DNA of 52,887 nt. Source: CAZNDN01 sp964571815. GTDB taxonomy: Bacteria > Fibrobacterota > Chitinivibrionia > Chitinivibrionales > WJKA01. How positions within the stretch are numbered: the stretch's first letter is position 1; each line of letters opens with the position of its first letter. Under the pieces are notes generated by a model, which was given only the letters and a program-made list of their open reading frames with translations, was not told the origin of the DNA and searched no databases. The stretch covers positions 1-52,887 of the forward strand of contig CAZNDN010000014.1 of the NCBI GenBank assembly GCA_964571815.1. The letters are read 5' to 3'. The position numbers and the translations under genes are program-made. Shown in pieces: positions 8,015 through 16,825 of the stretch.

Positions 8015-8701
8015 ATGCATGAAGAGCTTCGGAGGCGTTACGATGCCCTGATTGGCAGGGTGGATGAAGCCTGCCGGCGGGCGGGAAGGTCGCGGGAGGA
8101 AGTCCGTGTTGTGGTCGTGACCAAGACCCATCCCGTGGAGACCGTCCAGGCGGTAGTCGACCTGGGGATTCGCGATATCGGTGAAAACCGCGTGCAGGAG
8201 GTGACCCGAAAAGCTCCCCAACTCCATGGTGAGTACCGGCTTCACCTGGTGGGGCACTTGCAGACCAACAAAGTCGGAAAGGCCCTTCCCCTGGTCAGGT
8301 GGATTCAATCGGTGGATCGCCCGCGGCTGGTGGACAAGATCGAAGAACGCTTCGACGGCGGTGAACCGCTTCAGGCGCTTGTGCAGGTGAATACATCGGG
8401 AGAGGACTCAAAATGGGGGTGCAGCCCCGAGCAGTGCGCCGCACTGTGTGAGCGGGTGGCGAATGCCCCTTCGCTTCGATTCCGCGGGCTCATGACCATC
8501 GGACCCCTCGGCGGCTCCGAGAAGCAAATCAGGGGTTCATTCAGACTCCTGCGCCAACTGGGTGAACAAGCAAAGGGCTCGAGCGAGGAGCGCCTGGAGC
8601 TTTCGATGGGGATGAGTGATGATTTCGAGTGGGCAATCGAGGAAGGAGCCACCATGATTCGTGTCGGCTCTCTGCTTCTGGGGCGGCGCAACGAGCGATA
8701 G
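8015..8701 (+). CDS. yggS: YggS/PROSC family PLP-binding protein
   Basis: Product of 228 residues, the usual length for this PLP homeostasis protein. It has a single alanine-racemase-like barrel with the PLP lysine K37 in VVVVTKTHP, the segment IGENRVQEV, the substrate-pocket HLVGHLQTNKVGK, and the C-terminal SMGMSDDFEWAIEEGATMIRVG, which binds the PLP phosphate. The frame is open far upstream, but the family N-terminus corresponds to the ATG at 8015. No Shine-Dalgarno precedes it, which leaves the start less certain than the gene. It heads a block yggS-yggT-divIVA-yggU that resembles the ylm-divIVA region of Gram-positive bacteria. Confidence 0.93.
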   Translation: MHEELRRRYDALIGRVDEACRRAGRSREEVRVVVVTKTHPVETVQAVVDLGIRDIGENRVQEVTRKAPQLHGEYRLHLVGHLQTNKVGKALPLVRWIQSVDRPRLVDKIEERFDGGEPLQALVQVNTSGEDSKWGCSPEQCAALCERVANAPSLRFRGLMTIGPLGGSEKQIRGSFRLLRQLGEQAKGSSEERLELSMGMSDDFEWAIEEGATMIRVGSLLLGRRNER

Positions 8702-8798
8702 AGGAAGCCGGTGGCTCCGGGGGCCTGTTCGGTGGTTGGACGAGGACGATCGTGACGGATGTTCTCGGGTATCTCACGGGAAGGGGAGATCGAAGGCT

Positions 8799-9062
8799 AT
8801 GCTTCAACTTCTGCTGTTTGCGGTCAGAATGTACGAATTGGCGATTCTGGTGAGGGTAGTGATCTCCTGGGTGCAGGCCGATCCCTACAACCCGTTTGTG
8901 CAGTGGGTTCGGCGGATAACCGAACCCGTGCTGGAACCGATACGACGTCTGTTGCCGACAAACAGCATCGGGATCGATTTTTCGCCGCTTATCGTTCTGC
9001 TTGTTCTTGAGCTGATCGTTCCCAGAGTATTGATAGCAGTGTTCCGGCCTCTGCCGTTCTGA
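8799..9062 (+). CDS. yggT: YggT family membrane protein
   Basis: Product of 87 residues with two hydrophobic helices (about 3-21 and 62-80) separated by the conserved segment ADPYNPFVQWVRRITEPVL. This is a single YggT repeat, as in the short YlmG/YggT proteins near cell-division genes. It is a membrane protein of uncertain role, linked to division or to protein distribution in the membrane. The ATG at 8799 follows AAGGGGAG; an upstream ATG in frame would add a non-hydrophobic stretch unlike the family. It lies between yggS and divIVA. Confidence 0.9.
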   Translation: MLQLLLFAVRMYELAILVRVVISWVQADPYNPFVQWVRRITEPVLEPIRRLLPTNSIGIDFSPLIVLLVLELIVPRVLIAVFRPLPF

Positions 9063-9123
9063 CGGGGCGGAGCCGGAGCGTTTCCGGAAAGCTGTAGCAG
9101 TCCTTCTCAAGGAAGGGGTAGCA

Positions 9124-9687
9124 ATGCGCATTACGCCGCTGGATATCAGGAAACAGCCGTTTCGAAAGACCCTGATGGGCTTCGACCCCGACCATGTCAA
9201 CAGTTTTCTGGAAATGGTGGCCGGAGAGTTCGAATCGGTGATCAAGCAGAACAACGAGCAGGCCACGCAGTTGAAGATTGTCAGCGACAAGCTTGAGCAT
9301 TACGTTAAGATCGAGAAGACGCTCAACGATACGCTGTTGACCGCGCAGAAGGGTACGGATGAGGCGCGGGTGAATGCCCAGCGGGAGGCGGAACTCGTTA
9401 TCAAAGATGCACAGATACGCGCCGACAAGTACGAAGACGAGGCGCGGAGAAGAGTCAATGAGCTTCAGGCGGAGCTTCTGACGCTTCGCAACCAGCGGGA
9501 CAGCTTCCTGGCGCGGTTCAAGGCGGTCCTGCGCACCCAGCTCGACCTGCTCGAGTCGATCAGCGGAGAATTGCAGGACACGGGCGCCGAGGGTCAAGAC
9601 AGTGCGGCCGGCGGCGACGAGACCATGGATGAGGTCCCTTCTCAGGATGAGGCCGAAGATGAGGACCCGGACGAAATCGTGGTGTAG
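9124..9687 (+). CDS. divIVA: DivIVA domain protein
   Basis: Product of 187 residues. The N-terminal lipid-binding module reads MRITPLDIRKQPFRKTLMGF followed by DPDHVNSFLEMVAGEFE, the standard DivIVA start. A long coiled coil follows (roughly 30-150), then an acidic tail rich in D and E. DivIVA-type proteins bind curved membrane at septum or poles and recruit partners. The start has an AAGGAAGGGG site. The domain is commonest in Gram-positive bacteria, so its presence beside LPS-export genes is notable, although DivIVA-like proteins are known in some diderms. Confidence 0.9.
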   Translation: MRITPLDIRKQPFRKTLMGFDPDHVNSFLEMVAGEFESVIKQNNEQATQLKIVSDKLEHYVKIEKTLNDTLLTAQKGTDEARVNAQREAELVIKDAQIRADKYEDEARRRVNELQAELLTLRNQRDSFLARFKAVLRTQLDLLESISGELQDTGAEGQDSAAGGDETMDEVPSQDEAEDEDPDEIVV

Positions 9688-9690
9688 CGT

Positions 9691-10020
9691 ATGGCCCGCA
9701 AGGATACCGGGGATGAAGGGTGTGTCCTCGATGTCCGCGTGAAACCGAATGCGCGGAAGGACCGAATTGTTCGTACGGAGGGCAGGTCCGTGGAGGTAGC
9801 CGTGGCCGCACCCGCCCGGGAGGGAAAGGCGAATCGGCGAGTATGCAAAGTACTTGCCGCATTTCTGGCGGTCCCCAAATCACACTGTCGAATCGTGCGA
9901 GGTGAGAAGTCAAGAAACAAGGGGGTGCGCGTAGCCGGACTCTCCTCCGAACAGGCAGGCGAACGACTCTCCCGGGCCGCGAAGGATGCCGGGAACAGCT
10001 GGAAGTCCGGTAATCATTGA
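9691..10020 (+). CDS. yggU: YggU/DUF167 family protein
   Basis: Product of 109 residues with the DUF167 pattern: LDVRVKPNARKDRI, VAVAAPAREGKANRRVCKVL and IVRGEKSRNKGVRVAG. It is a small alpha/beta protein of unknown function, widespread and often next to yggT. It starts three bases after the divIVA stop with no ribosome site of its own, so translation is probably coupled. The C-terminal 15 residues or so are specific to this protein. Confidence 0.88.
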   Translation: MARKDTGDEGCVLDVRVKPNARKDRIVRTEGRSVEVAVAAPAREGKANRRVCKVLAAFLAVPKSHCRIVRGEKSRNKGVRVAGLSSEQAGERLSRAAKDAGNSWKSGNH

Positions 10021-10047
10021 CACAGATTTCGTGAAAGGATTCTCTAT

Positions 10048-10872
10048 ATGCGCGAACATACGTACGATACGGTCCAGGAAGCAGTCGGCTTCCTGAGGGG
10101 GAAAGTCTCCCACGCACCTTCAATCGGTATCATTCTCGGTACCGGACTGGGGAAACTCGTCGGTTCCATCAAGGTGGACACAGTCATTCCCTATGAAGAA
10201 ATTCCGGGGTTCCCGCGGGCCACGATGGAGACGCATCCCGGCAAGCTGATTCTCGGCACGCTTTCCGGAAAAAGGGTCGTGGCCATGCAGGGCAGGTTCC
10301 ACTACTACGAAGGCTGCGACATGGACCGGATCGTGTTCCCGATTCGTGTCATGAAATTCATGGGAGTTTCAACACTGGTAGTTTCCAATGCCTGCGGCGG
10401 TGTCAATCCCCTCTTCCCGCCGGGTACCTTGATGTTGATTACCGATCATATCAATCTCCTGCCCGGCAATCCGCTTATCGGGCCCAACGACGAGCGTATC
10501 GGTCCCCGGTATCCCGACATGTCGGAGCCCTATGCGGCCGATCTGCTGGAACTTACCTCGAAGGTCGCCCTCGAAAACGGCATTGCACTTGAACGGGGCG
10601 TGTACGCGGCCATGACCGGACCGTCGTTGGAAACGAAAGCCGAGTACCGTATGCTCAAAACGCTCGGGGCCGATGCTATCGGGATGAGCACGGTGCCCGA
10701 GGTGATCGCCGCGGTGCATGCCGGAATCAAGGTGCTGGGGCTGTCGGTTGTCACCGATGCCTGCCTGCCCGATGCGCTCGAGCCGGCGGATATTCGCAAG
10801 ATCATTGCCGTGGCCGGCAAGGCTGAGCCCAAACTTGTCACCCTTATCGAAAAAGTTCTGGAAACCGTATGA
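10048..10872 (+). CDS. punA: Purine nucleoside phosphorylase (trimeric PNP class)
   Basis: Product of 274 residues, the trimeric PNP/MTAP family. The phosphate-binding GIILGTGLGKLV, the GRFHYYEG segment, VVSNACGGVNPLFPPG, the purine-site MTGPSLETKAEYRML, and GMSTVPEVIAAVHAG with VTDACLPDAL are all present. It splits inosine and guanosine with phosphate for purine salvage in the cytoplasm. GAAAGGA precedes the ATG. The stop overlaps the ileS start (ATGA), so the two genes are translationally coupled. Confidence 0.94.
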   Translation: MREHTYDTVQEAVGFLRGKVSHAPSIGIILGTGLGKLVGSIKVDTVIPYEEIPGFPRATMETHPGKLILGTLSGKRVVAMQGRFHYYEGCDMDRIVFPIRVMKFMGVSTLVVSNACGGVNPLFPPGTLMLITDHINLLPGNPLIGPNDERIGPRYPDMSEPYAADLLELTSKVALENGIALERGVYAAMTGPSLETKAEYRMLKTLGADAIGMSTVPEVIAAVHAGIKVLGLSVVTDACLPDALEPADIRKIIAVAGKAEPKLVTLIEKVLETV

Positions 10873-13800
10873 GTTTTTCATCCTCACCAACCGCGGCACC
10901 GGGCCGCACCGACGCCGCGGATTTCGAGCCGGTCGGCTCACGCGTCGAGTTCCCCGAAGTAGAGCGGCAGGTACTGGAATTCTGGCGGCGTGAGTCGGTA
11001 TTCGAGCGAAGTCTTGAGGGTACGCGCGACAGGGATGCATACGTTTTTTACGACGGTCCTCCGTTTGCCACGGGCCTGCCGCATTATGGGCATCTTCTTG
11101 CCGGTACCATCAAGGACATTATCCCCCGGTACTGGACCATGCGCGGGCATTTCGTGCAGCGGCGATTCGGATGGGACTGTCACGGTCTTCCGGTCGAGAA
11201 CGAAATGGAGAAGGAACTCGGCGTATCGGGTAAGCGCGACATCGATCGCCTCGGCACGCACGTATTCAACGAGGCCTGCCGCTCGATCGTGCTTCGGTAC
11301 ACCCGCCAGTGGGAGAATATCGTTCGTCGCATGGGACGATGGGTCGATTTCGGGAATCAGTACCGTACCATGGACCCGCCGTACATGGAAAGCATCTGGT
11401 GGGTGTTCGGGCAGGTCTGGGACAAGGGCCTGATATACGAAGGTTTCCGGGTGCAGCCGTATTGCCCGCGCTGCGCCACGCCGCTGTCCAACTTCGAGGT
11501 CAACGAAGGGTACCGGGAGATTCAGGGTCCCTCGATTACCGTGACCTTTCCGCTTGCCGACGACCCGCGGGTAAAATTCCTGGTGTGGACCACCACTCCG
11601 TGGACCCTGCCCTCCAACGTCGCTCTTGCGGTGGGTCCGGAAGTCGAGTATGTGAAAGTGGCGGACGGCGACGACATCTTCATTCTGGCAAAAGATCGGC
11701 TGGCGGCCTACTACCGGGACGAAACCGAATATGAGATTCTTGAGAAGCTTTCCGGCTCGGACCTGGAAGGCCTTGCGTACGAACCCCTGTTTGACTGTTT
11801 CGCCGATCGGTCAGAGAAGTTTTTTCGGGTTACCGGTGCCGGATTTGTCTCGACTGAAGATGGGACCGGGATCGTGCATATTGCCCCCGCATTCGGTGAA
11901 GACGACTTCAAGGTAGGGGAGGAACTCGGGTTACCGATTGTCTGTCCTGTTGACGATGAGGGGAAGTTCACCGACGATGTGCCGGAGTGGAGCGGGCGAC
12001 TGGTGTTTGATGCCGATCGGGATATCACACGACGGATCAAGAAGCGGGGGCGGTTGATTCATCAGGGCACCCTCACGCATCGCTACCCCTTCTGCTACCG
12101 GTGCGACGCTCCGCTCATTTACAAGGCTATCACGACCTGGTTCATGAAAATCGGGCCGCTCAAGGAGAACATGCTCCAGGGCAACGACCGTATCCACTGG
12201 GTCCCGGAGCACCTTCAATGGGGTCGATTCGGCAAGGGCGTCCAGAGCGCACCCGACTGGAATATCTCGCGCAACCGTTACTGGGGAACGCCCATACCGG
12301 TGTGGAAATGCCCCTGCGGACATCGTGAATGTATCGGAAGCATCGAGCGACTTCACACCCTGGCCGGGGGCGGAGACGCGGGGGAGGGAGCACGGCTGCA
12401 CGCGGAAGCGATCGAGGCGCTCAAGGTCGACCTCGCAACCAATGCCCGCGCGCGGCTTCGAGAGATGAACATGGATCAGTCGTGGGCCGACCGGCTGGAG
12501 GATGTCGATGTTCCCGCCGACGATATCCATCTGCACGTGGTTGACCGGCTCGTTCTTCGTTGTCCCGCCTGCGGGGAAGCGATGACGCGGACGCCCGAAG
12601 TGCTGGATTGCTGGTTCGAATCCGGCTCCATGCCCTACGCGCAGGTGCACTACCCGTTCGAGGAACCGGAGCTGTTCGATCGACGGTTTCCGGCCGATTT
12701 TATCGCCGAAGGTCTCGACCAGACCAGGGGATGGTTTTACACGCTGACCGTGCTCGGCTCGGCGCTGTTCTCGAAGCCGGCCTTCAGGAATGTCGTGGTT
12801 AACGGGATCATTCTCTCCGAAGACGGCAAGAAGCTTTCGAAGCGACTGAAGAACTACGCACCGCCCGAAGAGGTGCTGAAGAAGCTGGGCGCCGACGCGC
12901 TTCGGCTGTTCCTGATCAATTCACCCGCGGTCAAGGCCGAAGAATTGCGATTCTCGGAGAAGGGTGTCGTGGAGATGTCGCGGACGGTCCTGCTCCCCTT
13001 CTGGAACGCCTACAGCTTCTTCGTTACCTACGCCAATGTTGACAAATGGAAGCCCGCCGGGGAAAGGCGGCCCGACCCCTCGCACGAGCTGGACCGGTGG
13101 ATACTCTCGGTGCTCAATCACACGGTCCGTTCGGTCAATCGGGAGATGGAGCACTACCGGCTCCATCGGGTTGTTCCCCTGCTGGTTCAGTTCATCGACG
13201 ACCTCACGAACTGGTATATTCGCCGCAGCAGACGCAGATTCTGGAGAAGCGAGAACGATGCGGACAAGAACGATGCCTACGCGACGCTGTACCATGTGCT
13301 GATGGAGTTTTCCACGGTGATGTCGCCGTTTCTGCCGTTTCTGACCGAGGCGGTGTACCGTAATCTGGCACGGGGGGCCGCCGGTGGAGAGGCGGTGAGT
13401 GTGCACCTGCGTCGGTTTCCGGTGCCCGATGAGCGGGCGATCGACGAGGATCTGGAGACGCGGATGTCACTGGTGAGGCGGACCGTAGCCATGGGAAGGG
13501 CTTTGCGGAGCCGGTTCTCCATCAGGACCCGGCAGCCGCTTCGCGGCATAACCGTCATTGTGCGCGACGCGCGCAAGAGGGGCCTGCTTGCCGAGATGGA
13601 CATGCTGATCCGTGAAGAGCTGAACGTGAAGGCCGTGCGGTTTGACGACAACGAGGACACGGTGGTAACGATTTTCGCCAAGCCCGACTTCAAGCGACTG
13701 GGCAGGATTTACGGACCGGACATGAAGGAAGCCGCGGCGACCATCCGGGCATTCACGCCGGAGGAGATCAGGGCGCTGGAGGGAGGAGCGACGCGGGAGC

Positions 13801-14183
13801 TGCTCGGGCATGTCCTGACAATAGAAGATATCGAGATCGGGCGCACGAAGCGGGAAGGCATGGAGGTGGAGACGGAAGGGGAGATTACCGTTGCCCTGGA
13901 TACCGTGATCGACGAGCAGCTTCGGCGGGAGGGTCTGGCCCGGGAGTTCATCAATCGCGTGCAGAGCCTTCGCAAGCGACACGATCTGGCCGTCACCGAC
14001 CGTATTCTGATTACCGGATCGTGCCCGCGGGAGTTACGCGATGCGGTCGAGGCCCACAGGGAGTACGTATGCAACGAAACGCTTGCCGACGATCTTCGAT
14101 GGGAGCAGCCGGCTGACGGCGGGGAGGAATTCGATATCAACGGAACCCGTGTCACGCTGGGAATTTGCCCCGCGCATGGGTAG
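10869..14183 (+). CDS. ileS: Isoleucyl-tRNA synthetase, eukaryotic-like clade
   Basis: Product of 1104 residues, class I synthetase. The HIGH motif is HYGH (72-75) in GLPHYGHLLAGTIKDI, and the KMSKS loop is KLSKR (about 655), both as in the eukaryotic-type (IleRS2) clade rather than in typical bacterial ileS. The editing domain has WTTTPWTLPSN. Zinc-type cysteines occur at WKCPCGHREC and LRCPACGEAM, followed by the catalytic-core segment LDCWFESGSMPY. It charges tRNA-Ile with isoleucine. IleRS2-type enzymes are generally insensitive to mupirocin; that is knowledge of the clade, not something shown here. The start overlaps the PNP stop, and its end overlaps the lpxL-like gene by eight bases. 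Confidence 0.95.
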   Translation: MSFSSSPTAAPGRTDAADFEPVGSRVEFPEVERQVLEFWRRESVFERSLEGTRDRDAYVFYDGPPFATGLPHYGHLLAGTIKDIIPRYWTMRGHFVQRRFGWDCHGLPVENEMEKELGVSGKRDIDRLGTHVFNEACRSIVLRYTRQWENIVRRMGRWVDFGNQYRTMDPPYMESIWWVFGQVWDKGLIYEGFRVQPYCPRCATPLSNFEVNEGYREIQGPSITVTFPLADDPRVKFLVWTTTPWTLPSNVALAVGPEVEYVKVADGDDIFILAKDRLAAYYRDETEYEILEKLSGSDLEGLAYEPLFDCFADRSEKFFRVTGAGFVSTEDGTGIVHIAPAFGEDDFKVGEELGLPIVCPVDDEGKFTDDVPEWSGRLVFDADRDITRRIKKRGRLIHQGTLTHRYPFCYRCDAPLIYKAITTWFMKIGPLKENMLQGNDRIHWVPEHLQWGRFGKGVQSAPDWNISRNRYWGTPIPVWKCPCGHRECIGSIERLHTLAGGGDAGEGARLHAEAIEALKVDLATNARARLREMNMDQSWADRLEDVDVPADDIHLHVVDRLVLRCPACGEAMTRTPEVLDCWFESGSMPYAQVHYPFEEPELFDRRFPADFIAEGLDQTRGWFYTLTVLGSALFSKPAFRNVVVNGIILSEDGKKLSKRLKNYAPPEEVLKKLGADALRLFLINSPAVKAEELRFSEKGVVEMSRTVLLPFWNAYSFFVTYANVDKWKPAGERRPDPSHELDRWILSVLNHTVRSVNREMEHYRLHRVVPLLVQFIDDLTNWYIRRSRRRFWRSENDADKNDAYATLYHVLMEFSTVMSPFLPFLTEAVYRNLARGAAGGEAVSVHLRRFPVPDERAIDEDLETRMSLVRRTVAMGRALRSRFSIRTRQPLRGITVIVRDARKRGLLAEMDMLIREELNVKAVRFDDNEDTVVTIFAKPDFKRLGRIYGPDMKEAAATIRAFTPEEIRALEGGATRELLGHVLTIEDIEIGRTKREGMEVETEGEITVALDTVIDEQLRREGLAREFINRVQSLRKRHDLAVTDRILITGSCPRELRDAVEAHREYVCNETLADDLRWEQPADGGEEFDINGTRVTLGICPAHG

Positions 14184-15126
14184 CGTGCGACGAGGCGGCC
14201 GCCGCCGAATCAAGCGGCTGAAAAACGACAGTGTATACCTGCTTGTGCTGGTGGTATACTACCTGCCGCGAGTTCTGCCGCGGCCGCTCGGATTGCGACT
14301 CTTCGGGTTTCTCGGCGCCGTAGTGTCCTTGATTCCGACCGCGGAACGAAAGGTCACCGAACACAACCTGGAGATGATTCTCGGCGGAAGAGACCCTTCG
14401 TTGCGGGCCGCACGAACGGCACGCGGCGTGTACCGGGAGGTGGGGAAGAATCTCTACGATGCGATCGTGTTGTCGCGGGCCGACGATGCGACGTTTCACC
14501 GGCTTGTCCGCTTCGACGACCTGGATGATTTCAGGCGCGCGCACGCACAGGGCAAGGGAGTGATCGTGATTACGGCTCATCTGGGGTGCTTCGAACTCCT
14601 GCTTCAGTTCTTCGCCCGCCACGGCTTCCCCAGTTTCGCAATCGGCCGGAAGCTCTACGATCCCCGTCTGGACAAACTGGTTCGGCGCGGTCGAAGCGGG
14701 CGCAATATCCAATACCTGCACCGCAATTCCAACCCCCGCGCCATGCTCCGGTTGCTGCGCCGCGGTTACGCTTTCGGCGTGCTGATAGACCAGGACACGA
14801 GAACCGATGGGGAATTCGCGCCGTTTCTGGGCAAACCGGCCTTCACACCGTCGGCCCCCGTGAAGCTGGCCATGCGCTACGATATTCCGGCGTTTGTCGT
14901 GACCACCACCCGAGGCCCCGACAATACGCATCAGGTGCATGTCGGCTCGGAGGTGTCGATCCGCCGGGAGGGCGATTTCGGGGAAAACCTTCTCCATAAC
15001 CTTGCCCTGGTTAACGAGCGAATCTCCGCGGCAATCCTGGCCGCACCCCGGCAATGGCTGTGGATGCACCGGCGGTGGCGGCGTGCGCCCGCCGAGGGGC
15101 ACCCGCGGGAGAGGCCCGCGGCATGA
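14176..15126 (+). CDS. lpxL: Lipid A biosynthesis (LpxL/HtrB-like) acyltransferase
   Basis: Product of 316 residues. An N-terminal hydrophobic anchor (about 18-50, rich in L, V, Y and F) is followed by the LABLAT domain with the catalytic HX4E in ITAHLGCFELL and the later GVLIDQDTRTDGEFAPFLG, typical of LpxL/LpxM. It adds a secondary acyl chain to a lipid A precursor at the inner membrane, using acyl-ACP. The start at 14176 overlaps the ileS end by eight bases, and its stop overlaps lptC (ATGA). It is first in a run lpxL-lptC-lptA-lptB, which supports the lipid A assignment over other lysophospholipid acyltransferases. Confidence 0.88.
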   Translation: MGSVRRGGRRRIKRLKNDSVYLLVLVVYYLPRVLPRPLGLRLFGFLGAVVSLIPTAERKVTEHNLEMILGGRDPSLRAARTARGVYREVGKNLYDAIVLSRADDATFHRLVRFDDLDDFRRAHAQGKGVIVITAHLGCFELLLQFFARHGFPSFAIGRKLYDPRLDKLVRRGRSGRNIQYLHRNSNPRAMLRLLRRGYAFGVLIDQDTRTDGEFAPFLGKPAFTPSAPVKLAMRYDIPAFVVTTTRGPDNTHQVHVGSEVSIRREGDFGENLLHNLALVNERISAAILAAPRQWLWMHRRWRRAPAEGHPRERPAA

Positions 15127-15710
15127 AACGATCCAGAGTGTATCTCCGGTTGTGTCTGCCGACGGTACTCGTTTTGACGGCGATCGGATGCTCCGGGAAA
15201 AACAAGGACCTCCCGAAATCCGCTTCCGAAGTGGTGGGGATGTACCAGGAGATCGAGAACTCCGCCATGCACTTCTACGACGGCGGCAGGAAAGTCTGGC
15301 AGTTGGAGGCGCGGTATATGCGCAAGTCGCTGGGCGACACGGGCGAGATCCTCGCCGTGCCGGTAGAGCTTTCACTCTTTGACTCTCTCGGCAGTGTCTC
15401 GACGACCGTCCTGGCCGATACGGGAACAACCAACATGGAAAAGGATACGTTCACGGTGTGGGGAAATGTGTATGTGAAGACCCGTGATGAGTTGGTGGTG
15501 AAGGCCGAACGGCTGCGGTGGAGCAGGGAAACCCATCGCGTGAAATCGGACCGCTACGTTCAGATCGAAACGCCCAGGGGCGATGTCCTTCGGGGCAAGG
15601 GACTCGACGCCAACGAGAGTTTCACCCGGTGGTCGCTTCTCAGCAGTGTCAGCGGAGAATTTCCCGATTTTCAGAAACGAATGGAAGGTCGGGAAGGAGT
15701 CCCGGAATGA
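15123..15710 (+). CDS. lptC: LptC-like LPS export lipoprotein
   Basis: Product of 195 residues. The N-terminus is a lipoprotein signal: MKRSRVYLRLCLPTVL then the lipobox TAIGC, making cysteine about residue 24 the lipidated residue. The rest follows the LptC beta-jellyroll pattern, with NSAMHFYDGGRKVWQLEARY, then GNVYVKTRDELVVKAERLRW and a C-terminal GLDANESFTRWSL. Classical LptC is anchored by a transmembrane helix; lipoprotein versions occur in other phyla. It would pass LPS from the LptBFG transporter to LptA. The start overlaps the lpxL-like stop, and its stop overlaps lptA, both as ATGA. Confidence 0.82.
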   Translation: MKRSRVYLRLCLPTVLVLTAIGCSGKNKDLPKSASEVVGMYQEIENSAMHFYDGGRKVWQLEARYMRKSLGDTGEILAVPVELSLFDSLGSVSTTVLADTGTTNMEKDTFTVWGNVYVKTRDELVVKAERLRWSRETHRVKSDRYVQIETPRGDVLRGKGLDANESFTRWSLLSSVSGEFPDFQKRMEGREGVPE

Positions 15711-16816
15711 AAAACGCGGGTTGGGTCGAGCGTAGTGTTGCCGGCGCGGGATGGGTGCTGCTTGCGCTGCGGCTCTGCACGGTGGTTGCTTCCACCCTTG
15801 TGCTGCGCAACGCGAACTCGAACCTCAATACCATGATTGACGGTGAGCTGGTCAGCACGCTGACGGGAAACGTGGTATTTGAGTACGATGACGTAACGAT
15901 CCGTTCAGAATACGCCCGGTGGCGACGAAGCAGGGAAGTGGTTGATCTGAGGGACGACGTGAAGGTAACGCGGGGTGAGCAGGCCCTCTCCTGCGACCGC
16001 ATGCACTATGACGGGCGCGAGGAGACGCTGAGCGCGCGGGGTAACGTGCGTTTCCGCGACAATGCCGAGCAGGTGGAAGTCTCCGGCAGACGGTGTACCT
16101 ACGATCTGCGAACCAGGCACTGTGTGCTTGCGGGCGATCCGGTGTTCACTCGCCTCGATACGGCCGCGGCCGAGACATTGACAATCAAGGCACGGCGGAT
16201 GAACTACGACGACAGCGCCAAGGTGACCACCGCCCGGGACGAAGTAAGGATCACGAAGGGACAATTGAACGCGCGGTGCGAAGAAGCCCGGTACGATACC
16301 GAGAGGGAGGTAGCGATGCTGCGCACGTCTCCCGACATTGCCTACGGGGAGCACGAGTTGCGCGGAGATTCGGTGGATCTTGTATTTCGCGGGGACACGC
16401 TTGAGGCGGCCGAAGTGGTGGGGAATGCCCGCGGGTTCTATGTTGAGAGGGCGGAAGGGGATACCACTCGAACGTATGTGCGGGGCGACAGTATTTTTAT
16501 GGCACTGACCGATGCGGGATTTCTCGACTCGGTCTATGTGTGTCGCAACGTACGCAGCATCCATGTCTCCCGGGGCGACAGCCTTCGGGGTGATGAGGTA
16601 ACGGGCAGGAACATGGTCCTCGCATTCGGCGAGAAGGGCAGCGTTCGCGCGGCGCAGGTTGTGGGCAATGCCCGGAGCCTCTACTACCTCGAAGAAGGAG
16701 AGGGAGAAGGGACGAATGAGGCGGGAGGGGATACGCTGTCGGTGTGGTTCAGCAAGGGGGAGGCGGTACGGTTGCGGCTTTCGGGTGGCGTGCGCGGGGT
16801 TTACAGCCCGCGGTAG
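15707..16816 (+). CDS. lptA: LptA/OstA-like periplasmic LPS transport protein, enlarged
   Basis: Product of 369 residues with a hydrophobic N-terminal signal segment (about 12-32, GWVLLALRLCTVVAS). Successive OstA-type beta repeats follow, visible as LTGNVVFEYDDVTIRSEYAR, LSARGNVRFRDNAEQVEVSG, VTTARDEVRITKGQL and LRGDSVDLVFRGDTLEAAEV. E. coli LptA is about half this length, so this protein would form a longer beta-jellyroll. It could span more of the periplasm, or combine LptA with an LptD-N-like module. Its position between lptC and lptB fixes the pathway. Translation is coupled to lptC by ATGA. Confidence 0.83.
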   Translation: MKNAGWVERSVAGAGWVLLALRLCTVVASTLVLRNANSNLNTMIDGELVSTLTGNVVFEYDDVTIRSEYARWRRSREVVDLRDDVKVTRGEQALSCDRMHYDGREETLSARGNVRFRDNAEQVEVSGRRCTYDLRTRHCVLAGDPVFTRLDTAAAETLTIKARRMNYDDSAKVTTARDEVRITKGQLNARCEEARYDTEREVAMLRTSPDIAYGEHELRGDSVDLVFRGDTLEAAEVVGNARGFYVERAEGDTTRTYVRGDSIFMALTDAGFLDSVYVCRNVRSIHVSRGDSLRGDEVTGRNMVLAFGEKGSVRAAQVVGNARSLYYLEEGEGEGTNEAGGDTLSVWFSKGEAVRLRLSGGVRGVYSPR

Positions 16817-16825
16817 GAGTAGCGC

